Positions 1-7,094 of a DNA stretch of 7,094 nucleotides are shown here, piece after piece (the stretch's first letter is position 1; each line of letters opens with the position of its first letter). This stretch comes from Microbacteriaceae bacterium (GTDB taxonomy: Bacteria > Actinomycetota > Actinomycetes > Actinomycetales > Microbacteriaceae). The position numbers and the translations under genes were made by a program. Below the pieces are notes generated by a model. That model ran no database searches, had not been told where the DNA came from, and was given only the letters and a program-made list of their open reading frames with translations. The stretch covers positions 1 through 7,094 of the forward strand of contig CANGCU010000056.1 of assembly GCA_947452355.1 (NCBI GenBank), read 5' to 3'.

Positions 1-325
1 CAGCGATGGATCGATGCTCGCTCTCGCGACACCCGGTGCGGACGGGCAGGTACAAACACTCCTCCAAGTTTTGTCGGCAATGCGCTTTGACGGCAAAGAT
101 GTGGCCGACGCAATTGCCGCGCCGCGCTGGCGAAGCGAAAACGGTGCGCTCTTGATCGAACAGTCTCATGCTGCACGTGCCGATCTGGCAAATCGCGGCC
201 ACCAGATAATGGTTCGTGACGACGGGGATTCCATCTTTGGAGCGGTCGTTGCCGCGGGCAGCGGTCCACGAGGTCTGATTGTTGGAGCGGATCGTCGTCG
301 TTCAGTCGCGGGGGCAACCGCATGA
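1..325 (+). CDS. gamma-glutamyltransferase family protein, C-terminal end (5' partial)
   Basis: The frame is open from base 2 and ends at the TGA at 323-325, so only about the last 107 residues are present. Family members cleave gamma-glutamyl bonds (glutathione, gamma-glutamyl peptides) after autoprocessing into two subunits; this piece would be the end of the small subunit. The visible sequence fits that: TPGADGQVQTLLQVL followed by AIAAPRW, then a GH segment, FGAV, and a closing GADRRRSVAGAT that resembles the family's DPRRDG ending. The catalytic threonine and the gamma-glutamyl-binding residues lie upstream of the window and cannot be judged. The stop overlaps the next start by 4 bp (ATGA), which implies translational coupling with the M20-type gene. 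Substrate and localisation cannot be assigned from this fragment; an acylase-like member of the same superfamily is possible. Confidence 0.85.
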   Translation, partial: SDGSMLALATPGADGQVQTLLQVLSAMRFDGKDVADAIAAPRWRSENGALLIEQSHAARADLANRGHQIMVRDDGDSIFGAVVAAGSGPRGLIVGADRRRSVAGATA

Positions 326-1581
326 GCGGCACTGGTCCACACACCGAATTTGTGGAACTCGTTCGCGCCGAAGTCGAGTCACGTCGCGAAGACATCGTGT
401 CACTCGCGCGCGACGTCGTCAGCGCGCCAAGCGTTAATCCACCCGGAGACACACGCCTGGTCGCGGAACGTGTGATGTCATTTTTCACACAACGCGGCAT
501 TGCGGCATCGGAATATCGTGCAGACGACACCATGCCATCGGTCCTCGCAACCATCGATTCGGGACGACCCGGTAAACATCTCCTTTTCAACGCCCACCTC
601 GACACAATGCCACCCGGTGATGAAAATTTATGGTCGGTCCCTCCCTACGAACTCACGCGGCGCGACGGCCGACTGTACGGGCTCGGGATGGGCAACATGA
701 AAGGCGCCGTCGTCGCAATGGCGCACGCCCTCGAAATCCTGCAAGCAAATCGCGACCAATGGAGTGGCACAATCACGTTCGCTGCGGTCAGTGATGAAGT
801 TGTTTTCGGACCGAACGGAGCAGAGGCCCTCATCAACGACAAGGGCATCACCGGCGACGCACTCATTTGCGGCGAAGGTCCGGGATTCAAACGTCTGTCG
901 AACGGTGAAAAGGGCGTGTTGTGGGTTCAGATCGACGTTTCCGCGGAGCCGGGGCACTCCTCGGCGGTGCGACGCGGTCACTCTGCGTCCGCACAGATTG
1001 CGATGGTCATTGGCCTCATCGACGGCATGACGGGATGGAGCGGAGAGGAATCGTTCACCGATTTCGTCCAGAGACGTCAGGTTGAGCCCGTCGAGCCCCC
1101 TGAGCGCGAAACCTTCCTCACAGCCAACATCGGAACGGTCACCAGCGGCACATTTGTCGGACAGATTGCCACGAGCGCGTCCATCGAGATCGACTTCCGA
1201 ATTCCGCCCGGTCTCTCAATCGCACAAGTGCTGGAATCAGTCACCAGCGAACTTGGTGGCGCGGGAATCACCTCGAACGTCACTGTTATCAAAGGGTGGG
1301 AGCCCAACGTGACGGATAGGGACACCGCCATCGTCGAGTCGTGGCGAACGGCATCAGGAAAGTTGGGGATCGATTTTCCCGAATTCGCGATTCGCTTACC
1401 CGCGAGCGATGCGAGCCGCTGGCGAAGGCTCGGCGTCCCCGCAATTTGCTACGGACCGCAACCTTTGTATTCCTCGGGAATTGATGACTACGCTGAGGAA
1501 CAAGAATTACTCAATTGCACCGCGTTGTATGTCATGACGGCATGCGAATTTCTTTCATCCTCTGATTCGGAGCACCAATGA
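322..1581 (+). CDS. M20-family metallopeptidase/deacylase-like protein with altered metal site
   Basis: This 419-residue protein has the usual length and layout of the ArgE/DapE/ACY1/CPG2 (M20) family, which are cytoplasmic two-zinc hydrolases of peptides or N-acyl amino acids. Matching segments are HLDTMPPGD (H92, D94), GLGMGNMKGAV (121-130), SDEVVFGPNGA (157-167), GEGPG (184-188), EPGHSS with H212 in the dimerisation domain (about 190-300), DFRIPPG (291-297) and GVPAICYGPQ (371-380). Compared with the family pattern, the bridging Asp of the DMKG motif is Asn125, the second Glu of the EE pair is Val160, and the C-terminal His is about Ser385. The first His, the general-base Glu159 and Glu185 remain. 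It may be a divergent subfamily with different metal use, or a non-catalytic homologue. The start is supported by a G-run at 310-314 seven bases upstream and by ATGA overlaps at both ends, which place it in an operon with the GGT-like and GntR genes. The exact substrate is unknown. Confidence 0.85.
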   Translation: MSGTGPHTEFVELVRAEVESRREDIVSLARDVVSAPSVNPPGDTRLVAERVMSFFTQRGIAASEYRADDTMPSVLATIDSGRPGKHLLFNAHLDTMPPGDENLWSVPPYELTRRDGRLYGLGMGNMKGAVVAMAHALEILQANRDQWSGTITFAAVSDEVVFGPNGAEALINDKGITGDALICGEGPGFKRLSNGEKGVLWVQIDVSAEPGHSSAVRRGHSASAQIAMVIGLIDGMTGWSGEESFTDFVQRRQVEPVEPPERETFLTANIGTVTSGTFVGQIATSASIEIDFRIPPGLSIAQVLESVTSELGGAGITSNVTVIKGWEPNVTDRDTAIVESWRTASGKLGIDFPEFAIRLPASDASRWRRLGVPAICYGPQPLYSSGIDDYAEEQELLNCTALYVMTACEFLSSSDSEHQ

Positions 1582-2330
1582 GCGAACGCGATGACAAGAA
1601 TTCGCCACCCCGAAGCACGGCGACCGGCCAACAACCATTCATCCGTTCACGGTCAACCCGTGTCGAATCACTCAGACCAGCGGTCGAAGTTCTCTCGCTC
1701 CCAAACCAAATCCACGATCTGCTCGAAGACGCCATCATTCACGGTGACATCGAACCGGGTTCACGGCTGTTGGCCGATGACATCGCTCTCGAGTTTGGGG
1801 TTAGCCGTATCCCCGTCCGCGAAGCGTTGAGTTCGCTCCACCAGGCTGGTTGGGTTCACATTCGGCCGCGATACGGTGCATATGTCAGCCAGCGATCCCT
1901 TCGAGAACTAACCCACCTTTTCGAAGCACGGGCAGGCCTTGAGGCCGAAATAGCTGGGCTTGCCGCCATCAGACGAACATCAGACGACATCGAAACCCTC
2001 AGGCGCGTAGTCAAACGAAGTGTTTCGGCAGCAGACGCTGATGATGTCGAAGCCGCGTTTCACGCGAGTGTCGATTTCAATGTCGCGGTCCGTGTTTCCG
2101 CCCACAACGACGTCCTTGCCGGTATTTCACTGGCACTTGAAAAACGCGCGCGCTTCTACTTCTACCCCATCGCAAAAACCCTCGCAGGAGATTGGGCGCA
2201 ACGTCAAAAGGTCCTCGTCGACATCATCGAATCAAGTGACTCCATCGCAGCGGCCGAACGCGCGCGCTACCACATGATGGAAACCGGTAACGATGTCATA
2301 CGATTACTCGATCTTGACTCAGACGAATAA
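1578..2330 (+). CDS. GntR-family transcriptional regulator, FadR/FCD subgroup
   Basis: The 250-residue protein has a roughly 40-residue polar N-terminal extension. A winged helix-turn-helix follows at about 41-105 (LPNQIHDLLEDAI, then the GntR signature PGSRLLADDIALEFGVSRIPVREAL at 60-84, then a wing with RPRYGAYV). An all-helical FCD effector domain covers about 108-243. FCD regulators bind operator DNA as dimers and release it on binding a small organic acid or amino-acid-like ligand, often through a metal held by His residues. Here F161-H162 and H232 fit two of those positions, but the middle one, usually in an EHR-type segment, reads as Q210. That alignment is by eye. The start is supported by GGAG at 1569-1572, five bases upstream, and by the ATGA overlap with the M20-type gene. 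Because it is the last gene of that operon, it probably regulates the operon; a second target is not visible. Its stop lies 53 bases before the tRNA. Confidence 0.93.
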   Translation: MSERDDKNSPPRSTATGQQPFIRSRSTRVESLRPAVEVLSLPNQIHDLLEDAIIHGDIEPGSRLLADDIALEFGVSRIPVREALSSLHQAGWVHIRPRYGAYVSQRSLRELTHLFEARAGLEAEIAGLAAIRRTSDDIETLRRVVKRSVSAADADDVEAAFHASVDFNVAVRVSAHNDVLAGISLALEKRARFYFYPIAKTLAGDWAQRQKVLVDIIESSDSIAAAERARYHMMETGNDVIRLLDLDSDE

Positions 2331-2350
2331 TGCGGGTTGTGGTGGCGGTC

Positions 2351-2364
2351 GCACGAAAGCGTGC
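2351..2364 (+). terminator. small GC-rich hairpin after the GntR gene
   Basis: GCACG (2351-2355) and CGTGC (2360-2364) form a perfect 5-bp stem around the loop AAAG, 20 bases after the regulator's stop and 19 bases before the tRNA. No U-tract follows, so it is not a canonical intrinsic terminator. It could be an RNA end-protecting or Rho-assisted structure, or chance. Confidence 0.3.
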
Positions 2365-2383
2365 CGCGATAACCTTTAATCAC

Positions 2384-2456
2384 GCCCTCGTAGCTCAGCG
2401 GATAGAGCAGGAGCCTTCTAATCTCTTGGTCGCAGGTTCGACTCCTGCCGAGGGCA
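2384..2456 (+). tRNA. tRNA-Arg (anticodon TCT)
   Basis: A complete cloverleaf can be drawn by hand. The acceptor stem is GCCCTCG (2384-2390) with CGAGGGC (2449-2455), discriminator A2456. The D arm is GCTC/GAGC around AGCGGATA. The anticodon stem is GGAGC/TCTCT around the loop CTTCTAA, with TCT at 2417-2419. The variable loop is TGGTC, and the T arm is GCAGG/CCTGC around TTCGACT. The anticodon stem has a G-U pair and a C-U mismatch next to the loop; the latter is usual for bacterial tRNA-Arg(UCU). The gene decodes AGA and AGG. The 3' CCA is not encoded (CTA follows), so CCA must be added after transcription. No strong promoter of its own is visible in the 53 bases before it; TTTAAT at 2375-2380 lies too close to the mature 5' end to be convincing. 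Confidence 0.97.
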
Positions 2457-2473
2457 CTAGGACCAATATTTTC

Positions 2474-2501
2474 TCAACAAATTGGCATGGTCGTGTAGGT
2501 T
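2474..2501 (+). promoter_or_regulatory. candidate leaderless promoter of the beta-propeller gene
   Basis: TAGGTT at 2496-2501 fits the TANNNT form of an actinobacterial -10 box and ends six bases before the ATG at 2508, so transcription would begin at or next to the start codon. A weak -35 candidate, TCAACA (2474-2479), lies 16 bases upstream. No Shine-Dalgarno is seen before this ATG, which fits a leaderless mRNA. Inferred from sequence only. Confidence 0.45.
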
Positions 2502-2507
2502 CTCGTC

Positions 2508-3485
2508 ATGGCAAAATTCTTTCAACTCGGCGTAACTGCGATGGTCGCATTCACGCTCATCACGTCCGCCACGCCCGCGATGGCGGTGACGTGGACTCAC
2601 TCGGGCACCATGGACACCGATGCCAACAACCGTTTTCTCGCGGTCTCGTCGGCCGGCGTCGCCGCCGTCGTCAGCCACGACAGCGACTCAATCACGCTGT
2701 TCAACGCGTCGACCGGGTCCTGGATTGCAACGGTGGCTGTTGGTGATGGGCCCACGGTGGCGTCGTTTTCGGGGAATGGAACGACGCTCGCGGTGCTCAA
2801 CGAAGACGCGCAAACTGTGTCGCTCGTCAACGTCGCGTCACACGAAGTTACCTCCACGTTCGCGGTGCAGGAAGCTGCACGATCCGCGAACATCACACCC
2901 GACGGGTCAGCCGTCTATGTGGGCGATTACCTCGGTCGATTCGTCTGGGTGTACTCGACCAGAACTGGCGCGTTGTCCTACAAAATCAATATCCGAACCA
3001 GCGACAATCTCTGGGTTCAATTCACTCCGAACGGCAAAACCGCCTATGTCTCTGCTCAGGGAAGCAGCCAGATTGCCGTCGTCAACGTCAAGCAAAAGAA
3101 AAACATTTACGACATCAACCTTGCCGGCGGCTCTCCAGGAAACACGGCGTTGAGCCCGAACCGACGCTACCTCGCAGTTCCCACGTTTGACTATGAGCCG
3201 GGGGTGATGATTGTCGACCTCAAGCACAAGAGTCGCGTTGCGAATCTCCAGCTTTCAGGAGCGAACGCACAATCGGTCACGTTCAGTGCGGACGGTAACT
3301 TCCTTTACGTCACCGACTCGGTGCAGGGCGCAATCTGGACGATCGACATGAACAGCCTCTCTTTGGTCGACGCCGATGTTGTGTGGAGCGCTGGCGTCAA
3401 CGGACTGATTCTCTCGCCCGACAACTCGTTTGCGTACCTGTCGAACTCGTCGGTCGACAGCCTCTGGAAGGTCACTATTTCCTAG
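2508..3485 (+). CDS. secreted YVTN-type seven-bladed beta-propeller protein
   Basis: The 325-residue protein starts with a Sec signal peptide (MAKFF, hydrophobic core to about residue 20, likely cleavage after ATPAMA at 26). The remainder divides into seven repeats of about 40 residues, each with a pattern like 'sPDGkyaYVs...ds.vsviDl.t..v...i'. Blade cores lie near 38-78, 81-120, 124-162, 168-205, 210-249, 253-293 and 296-325. Clear examples are TPDGSAVYVGDYLGRFVWVYS, TPNGKTAYVSAQGSSQIAVVN and SADGNFLYVTDSVQGAIWTID. Propellers of this type occur in secreted or surface proteins and usually bind a ligand or partner rather than catalyse; no catalytic motif is visible. There is no cell-wall sorting signal or C-terminal membrane segment, so it is probably released or bound non-covalently. 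It lies between the tRNA and the collagen-like genes and may belong to the same surface module, but the 142-bp gap after it suggests a separate transcript. Confidence 0.88.
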   Translation: MAKFFQLGVTAMVAFTLITSATPAMAVTWTHSGTMDTDANNRFLAVSSAGVAAVVSHDSDSITLFNASTGSWIATVAVGDGPTVASFSGNGTTLAVLNEDAQTVSLVNVASHEVTSTFAVQEAARSANITPDGSAVYVGDYLGRFVWVYSTRTGALSYKINIRTSDNLWVQFTPNGKTAYVSAQGSSQIAVVNVKQKKNIYDINLAGGSPGNTALSPNRRYLAVPTFDYEPGVMIVDLKHKSRVANLQLSGANAQSVTFSADGNFLYVTDSVQGAIWTIDMNSLSLVDADVVWSAGVNGLILSPDNSFAYLSNSSVDSLWKVTIS

Positions 3486-3627
3486 GTTGCGGCGCCCGGG
3501 GCTGGGAAGCGCCGGTAGCATTTGGCTCGCCGGTGTGAAGCGTGCCAATCACGTAACCACTGACTAAATAATTCAATTTATTTGAAAATTTTTCGAGTCA
3601 TCGTGATTTATGCGCTAGCGTCAAAGA
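3486..3627. other. intergenic region, partly AT-rich, with imperfect inverted repeat
   Basis: This 142-bp gap separates the propeller gene from the collagen-like gene. The first half holds a GGCGC (3491-3495)/GCGCC (3509-3513) pair with a 13-base loop and no T-run, a poor terminator candidate. The second half (about 3564-3593) is strongly AT-rich compared with the rest of the window, as expected for an upstream promoter region. No reading frame or RNA gene is seen. Confidence 0.5.
3616..3621 (+). promoter_or_regulatory. candidate leaderless -10 box of the collagen-like gene
   Basis: TAGCGT ends six bases before the ATG at 3628, exactly the geometry seen before the propeller gene. No Shine-Dalgarno precedes this ATG (only AAAGA directly adjacent). 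A -35 box at the right distance is not obvious; TTGAAA at 3582-3587 is too far away for this -10. A different -10 around 3607-3612 giving a short leader is an alternative. Confidence 0.4.
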
Positions 3628-4959
3628 ATGAAGCGCATCGGGGACGAACCAGAGATTGTGGTTGTGAGCGCAGCAGTCATTCCCACTACCGTCATTCTTG
3701 GTGTTGCGGCAGTGCTCTCACTCTCTGGCTTTGCTGCATCTGCGGCGCTCCCAATAGGTATCACGGGACCACCTGGCCCTGTCTCAGTGGCAATCGGCCC
3801 GCAAGGTGGAACGGTCACCGCGGATTTAAGCGACGAGGGAACGAATGGACCCGTGGGCTTAGTCGGATCCCACGGCTTGATTGGTCCTATCGGACCAGGT
3901 GGTGCAACAGGTTCCTCGGGTGACGCCGGTATTCCCGGTGCCAATGGTATTCCCGGGAAGCCAGGCTCAGTTGGCCATACTGGACGAACTGGTGCCAAAG
4001 GAATTCAAGGGTTTGATGGGCGAACCGGGCCAATGGGCGAAACTGGTGCAGTCGGAGTAATCGGAGCCAGCGGACTTAACGGTGTCGACGGAACCAACGG
4101 CTTGGACGGTACCAATGGCGTGGACGGTACCAATGGTTTGGACGGCGCCACTGGTGCGACTGGACCACAAGGAGCCACCGGCGAAAGCGGCCCAATGGGG
4201 CCAATTGGACCCGCGGGGCTTGCGGGCGCTCCGGGCATCGATGGAACCAATGGTATCGATGGTGCAAACGGCACCAACGGCACCAACGGCACCAACGGCC
4301 AAGACGGTGCGACAGGGCTGCAGGGCGAAACTGGCGCGACCGGCCCTCAAGGCGCAACCGGTGCAACGGGACCGATGGGTCCAATCGGGCCAACAGGGCC
4401 AACAGGTCTGACTGGGCAACAGGGAATCTCCGGCACACCTGGAGCCACAGGAGCCACAGGATCCACCGGACCTCAGGGCGAAACTGGATTAACTGGCGCC
4501 GTAGGACCACAAGGTGATCGAGGGCCTAGAGGCCCCCAAGGTGACCAAGGCCCGTCGGGCGTTGCGGGCATTTCTGTTGGCTATGATCCCGATTGGTCGG
4601 GACCTGGCCTCGAAGTGCCACAAGAGGCGGCTACCGCGGCGTATATCCGAAACGGAAACCTGGTCCATTTCAGAATTTTTGTCGACATGGCGGGAGTGTC
4701 GAATTTTGGAGATGGACCCTACACGGTACGGCTTCCGTTTGATCCCGTTCAAGATTATGTCTTTCGGGACGGTGGACTCCATGTCGGGACGAAGGATTCA
4801 CACTACTTTTTGAGCGGTGATACTCAAAAAGGCTTGACGCTAATTCACCTTTTGACGCTTTCAGGATCTCAAGATGTCTTGATGAGAAAAAATTTCCCCG
4901 TCAACCTGTCCCAAGAGGTCACTTTTTACATTTCCGGCACATATGAAATTGCGCCATAA
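3628..4959 (+). CDS. exported collagen-like protein with fibre-tip-like C-terminal domain
   Basis: The protein has 443 residues. Residues 1-40 are an export signal or membrane anchor: MKRIGDEPE, then a 25-residue hydrophobic stretch, with possible signal peptidase cleavage at AASA (after 39/40). A short GITGPPGPV piece and a non-repeat linker follow. Residues 71-316 are 82 consecutive Gly-X-Y triplets without a break, rich in Thr at Y (GAT, GET, GPT) and in GTN/GID/GLD triplets, ending with the charged [13 protein letters not shown]. Such a stretch should fold as a trimeric collagen triple helix; Thr at Y is known to be glycosylated in BclA-type bacterial collagens. Residues 317-443 are a non-repeat domain ([29 protein letters not shown], closing ISGTYE) resembling beta-sandwich tips of phage fibre or tail collagen-like proteins, from memory; it probably drives trimerisation or binding. 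No LPXTG signal is seen. The following membrane protein gene starts 26 bp downstream. Confidence 0.9.
   Translation: MKRIGDEPEIVVVSAAVIPTTVILGVAAVLSLSGFAASAALPIGITGPPGPVSVAIGPQGGTVTADLSDEGTNGPVGLVGSHGLIGPIGPGGATGSSGDAGIPGANGIPGKPGSVGHTGRTGAKGIQGFDGRTGPMGETGAVGVIGASGLNGVDGTNGLDGTNGVDGTNGLDGATGATGPQGATGESGPMGPIGPAGLAGAPGIDGTNGIDGANGTNGTNGTNGQDGATGLQGETGATGPQGATGATGPMGPIGPTGPTGLTGQQGISGTPGATGATGSTGPQGETGLTGAVGPQGDRGPRGPQGDQGPSGVAGISVGYDPDWSGPGLEVPQEAATAAYIRNGNLVHFRIFVDMAGVSNFGDGPYTVRLPFDPVQDYVFRDGGLHVGTKDSHYFLSGDTQKGLTLIHLLTLSGSQDVLMRKNFPVNLSQEVTFYISGTYEIAP
4090..4143 (+). repeat. 18-bp tandem repeats encoding [12 protein letters not shown]
   Basis: Three consecutive 18-bp units at 4090, 4108 and 4126 encode Gly-Thr-Asn-Gly-(Leu/Val)-Asp. 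Units two and three differ at only two or three bases; unit one is a little more diverged. They sit inside the collagen-like region and point to local duplication of DNA blocks. Confidence 0.8.
4270..4296 (+). repeat. three exact 9-bp GGCACCAAC repeats
   Basis: Three identical 9-bp units encode GTN-GTN-GTN in the collagen-like gene. Nine-bp steps keep both the reading frame and the Gly-X-Y phase, so copy number can change without breaking the triple helix. Confidence 0.9.
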
Positions 4960-4974
4960 CATCCACACAGAAAT

Positions 4975-4978
4975 GGGA
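4975..4978 (+). promoter_or_regulatory. ribosome binding site GGGA of the membrane protein
   Basis: GGGA ends seven bases before the ATG at 4986 and is the only Shine-Dalgarno-like site in the 26-bp gap after the collagen-like gene. It favours this start and translation from a shared transcript. The match is modest. Confidence 0.45.
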
Positions 4979-4985
4979 TATATTC

Positions 4986-5600
<615 letters not shown>

Positions 5601-5613
5601 TGGTGCGTCAAAC

Positions 5614-5637
5614 CGCTATCGCTGCGACGTTATAGCG
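5614..5637. terminator. possible hairpin between convergent genes
   Basis: CGCTAT (5614-5619) and ATAGCG (5632-5637) are perfect inverted repeats around a 12-base loop. They lie between the collagen-tail gene and the minus-strand pntB and overlap the pntB stop codon (5630-5632). The symmetry would work for both strands, but there is no T-tract on either side, so termination is only a guess. Confidence 0.3.
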
Positions 5638-7033
5638 CCTTGATGATGTCCTCGACCCGATCCTTGGCGTCACCGAACAACATGAAGGCGTTGTCGCGGA
5701 AGAACAGTGGGTTCTGAACCCCGGCATAGCCGGAACTCATCGAACGCTTGAAGACGACGACCTTGGCCGCTTCCCACACGTGGAGCACGGGCATCCCCGC
5801 GATGGGGCTGCCCGGGTCTTCGGCGGCGGCGGGGTTGACGGTGTCATTCGCGCCGATCACGAGGACAACGGCGGTGCTCGCAAAGTCGTCGTTGACCTCG
5901 TCCATTTCGAGAACGATGTCATACGGTACCTTCGCCTCGGCGAGGAGCACGTTCATGTGTCCCGGAAGTCGACCCGCGACGGGGTGGATTCCAAAACGAA
6001 CATCGACGCCCTTGGCGATCAACCGCTGTGTTAGTTCGGCGACGGGGTATTGCGCCTGGGCGACGGCCATTCCATAGCCGGGAGTGATGATGACGGTGTC
6101 GGCGGCACCGAGTAACTCGGCGACAGCCGCCGCGTCAATCTCCTGAATCTCGCCGGTTTCTTCTTCACCGGCGGCCGCGGGCTTGGGAATCCCGAAGCCT
6201 CCCGCGATGACGGAAATGAACGAACGGTTCATGGCCTTGCACATGATGTATGACAGGTAGGCACCGGACGAACCAACCAAGGCACCGGTCACGATAAGGA
6301 GGTCGTTGTTCAAGAGGAAACCAGCTGCAGCGGCAGCCCAACCCGAATAGCTGTTGAGCATTGACACCACCACGGGCATATCACCGCCACCGATCGAGGC
6401 GACGAGGTGCCAACCGAGCAGCAACGCGAGGACGGTCACCGCAACCAACAACCAGATGTCGGGGGTGGTGATGTACCAGACTGTGAGAGCCACAAATCCG
6501 ACCAGCGCACCAACGTTCAACACATTTTTACCGGGGAGCATCAACGGGCTGCTCGGAATTCGCGCCGAAAGTTTGAGGAACGCGACGATTGAACCGGTGA
6601 ACGTGACAGCGCCGATAAAAACGCCAATGAAAACCTCACCGTGGTGGATTGCAACGAAATCGGCGGCGACGTTCTCAGAATCGAGCGCGCCATTCCACCC
6701 CACGAGGACAGCGGCTAAACCGACGAAGCTGTGAAGAAGAGCGATCAACTCGGGCATACCCGTCATCGCGACGACGCGGGCGCGCCAGAGCCCGATTGTC
6801 GCACCGATGACGATTACGACGACGAGAAGTGTGAGCCCCAGCGTCGACTGTGCGGAACCCCAGGTGTTGAGCGCGAGTGAGGCGATTGTTGCTACCAGTG
6901 CGAGAGCCATCCCGGCAATTCCGAAAGTGAGTCCCGATCGGGACGTTTCGTGTTTACTCAGCCCTGCGAGGCTCAAAATGAACATGAGTGCCGCAACAAT
7001 ATAGACGGCAGTGGTCAGCATGTCGAGGTTCAC
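5630..7033 (-). CDS. pntB: NAD(P) transhydrogenase subunit beta
   Basis: This 467-residue membrane protein is the normal family length. With PntA it transfers hydride between NADH and NADP+, driven by inward proton flow, and supplies NADPH. Residues about 5-285 hold a series of hydrophobic helices (domain II) with the conserved [15 protein letters not shown], in which H101 corresponds to the proton-channel histidine. [18 protein letters not shown] (D218, N227) and [20 protein letters not shown] also match the family. Residues about 300-467 are the NADP(H)-binding domain [13 protein letters not shown] (319-328), [33 protein letters not shown] and [16 protein letters not shown]. All key motifs look intact. 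The start is GTG at 7033-7031, overlapping the upstream stop by 4 bp (GTGA) and preceded by the minus-strand AAAGGTGG six bases away; an ATG four codons later is a weaker choice. It is co-transcribed and translationally coupled with pntA. Confidence 0.98.
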   Translation of the reverse strand: MNLDMLTTAVYIVAALMFILSLAGLSKHETSRSGLTFGIAGMALALVATIASLALNTWGSAQSTLGLTLLVVVIVIGATIGLWRARVVAMTGMPELIALLHSFVGLAAVLVGWNGALDSENVAADFVAIHHGEVFIGVFIGAVTFTGSIVAFLKLSARIPSSPLMLPGKNVLNVGALVGFVALTVWYITTPDIWLLVAVTVLALLLGWHLVASIGGGDMPVVVSMLNSYSGWAAAAAGFLLNNDLLIVTGALVGSSGAYLSYIMCKAMNRSFISVIAGGFGIPKPAAAGEEETGEIQEIDAAAVAELLGAADTVIITPGYGMAVAQAQYPVAELTQRLIAKGVDVRFGIHPVAGRLPGHMNVLLAEAKVPYDIVLEMDEVNDDFASTAVVLVIGANDTVNPAAAEDPGSPIAGMPVLHVWEAAKVVVFKRSMSSGYAGVQNPLFFRDNAFMLFGDAKDRVEDIIKAL

Positions 7034-7094
7034 TTGGTTCCACCTTTGCTAAACATCTTGAGCATTCGAAGGGTGACGGCGAATCCACCGAAGA
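7030..7094 (-). CDS. pntA: NAD(P) transhydrogenase alpha, C-terminal membrane part (partial)
   Basis: On the minus strand the last 20 codons read [20 protein letters not shown] and end at the TGA at 7032-7030. This matches the usual GGFxVTxRMLxMF ending of the PntA membrane domain, which packs against PntB. Whether it comes from a full-length PntA or from the separate small second alpha subunit (PntA2/PntAb) cannot be seen because the rest lies beyond the window. The stop overlaps the pntB GTG start. Confidence 0.88.
   Translation of the reverse strand, partial: FGGFAVTLRMLKMFSKGGTK

Noticed and set aside
2337..2380. Dedicated promoter for the tRNA (TTGTGG with TTTAAT)
   Set aside because: The spacing is far from 17 bases, and the TTTAAT would place the start inside the mature tRNA.
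2437..2456. tRNA 3' end as a used attachment site (attL)
   Set aside because: I looked for a second copy of the T-arm and acceptor end downstream and found none in the window; no integrase is present. The island idea is kept only on composition and content.
2330..2746. Plus-strand open frame running from the GntR stop through the tRNA
   Set aside because: It contains the whole tRNA gene and overlaps the propeller's signal peptide in another frame; no protein features are visible.
3491..3513. Intrinsic terminator after the propeller gene
   Set aside because: Only a 5-bp stem with a 13-base loop and no T-run follows; too weak to call.
4090..4296. Short regular repeats as a CRISPR array
   Set aside because: Units of 9 and 18 bp are contiguous, in frame and lack spacers; they encode Gly-X-Y triplets.
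3621..4419. Long minus-strand open frames rich in Pro opposite the collagen-like gene
   Set aside because: Gly-rich GGN codons read backwards give Pro-rich open frames (NCC), a known artefact; they have no convincing start, and the plus-strand product has a signal peptide and a coherent domain order.

Overview
The window looks like the chromosome of a moderately high-GC actinobacterium. The evidence is a GC-rich core, 4-bp ATGA/GTGA gene overlaps, a tRNA gene without an encoded CCA end, two genes with no visible Shine-Dalgarno but a TANNNT box ending six bases before the ATG (the leaderless pattern common in Actinomycetota), and a proton-translocating transhydrogenase locus. The phylum call is an inference; no marker gene here settles it.

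Left part (1-2330): three plus-strand genes joined by 4-bp stop/start overlaps. These are the 3' end of a gamma-glutamyltransferase-like gene, an M20-family hydrolase-like protein and a GntR/FCD transcriptional regulator. They probably form one peptide or amino-acid-derivative catabolism operon with its own regulator. The M20 protein is odd: three of its expected metal-ligand positions appear substituted.

Middle part (2331-5600): a tRNA-Arg(UCU) gene, then three plus-strand genes for cell-surface or membrane proteins. The first is a secreted seven-bladed YVTN-type beta-propeller. The second is an exported collagen-like protein with 82 uninterrupted Gly-X-Y triplets and a globular C-terminal domain resembling phage-fibre tips. 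The third is a four-helix membrane protein ending in a 16-triplet, proline-free collagen-like tail encoded by nearly perfect 9-bp DNA repeats. The collagen-like pair is 26 bp apart and probably co-transcribed, and its non-collagenous coding parts are visibly AT-richer than the flanking genes. Together with the adjacent tRNA this suggests an accessory surface module. This pair is the most interesting content. The membrane gene also carries an exact 11-bp tandem duplication near its start that sets its reading frame.

Right part (5630-7094, minus strand): complete pntB and the last codons of the pntA-type gene upstream of it, encoding the NAD(P) transhydrogenase that couples proton flow to NADPH formation. 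It runs convergently toward the collagen module, with only 29 bp between stop codons.
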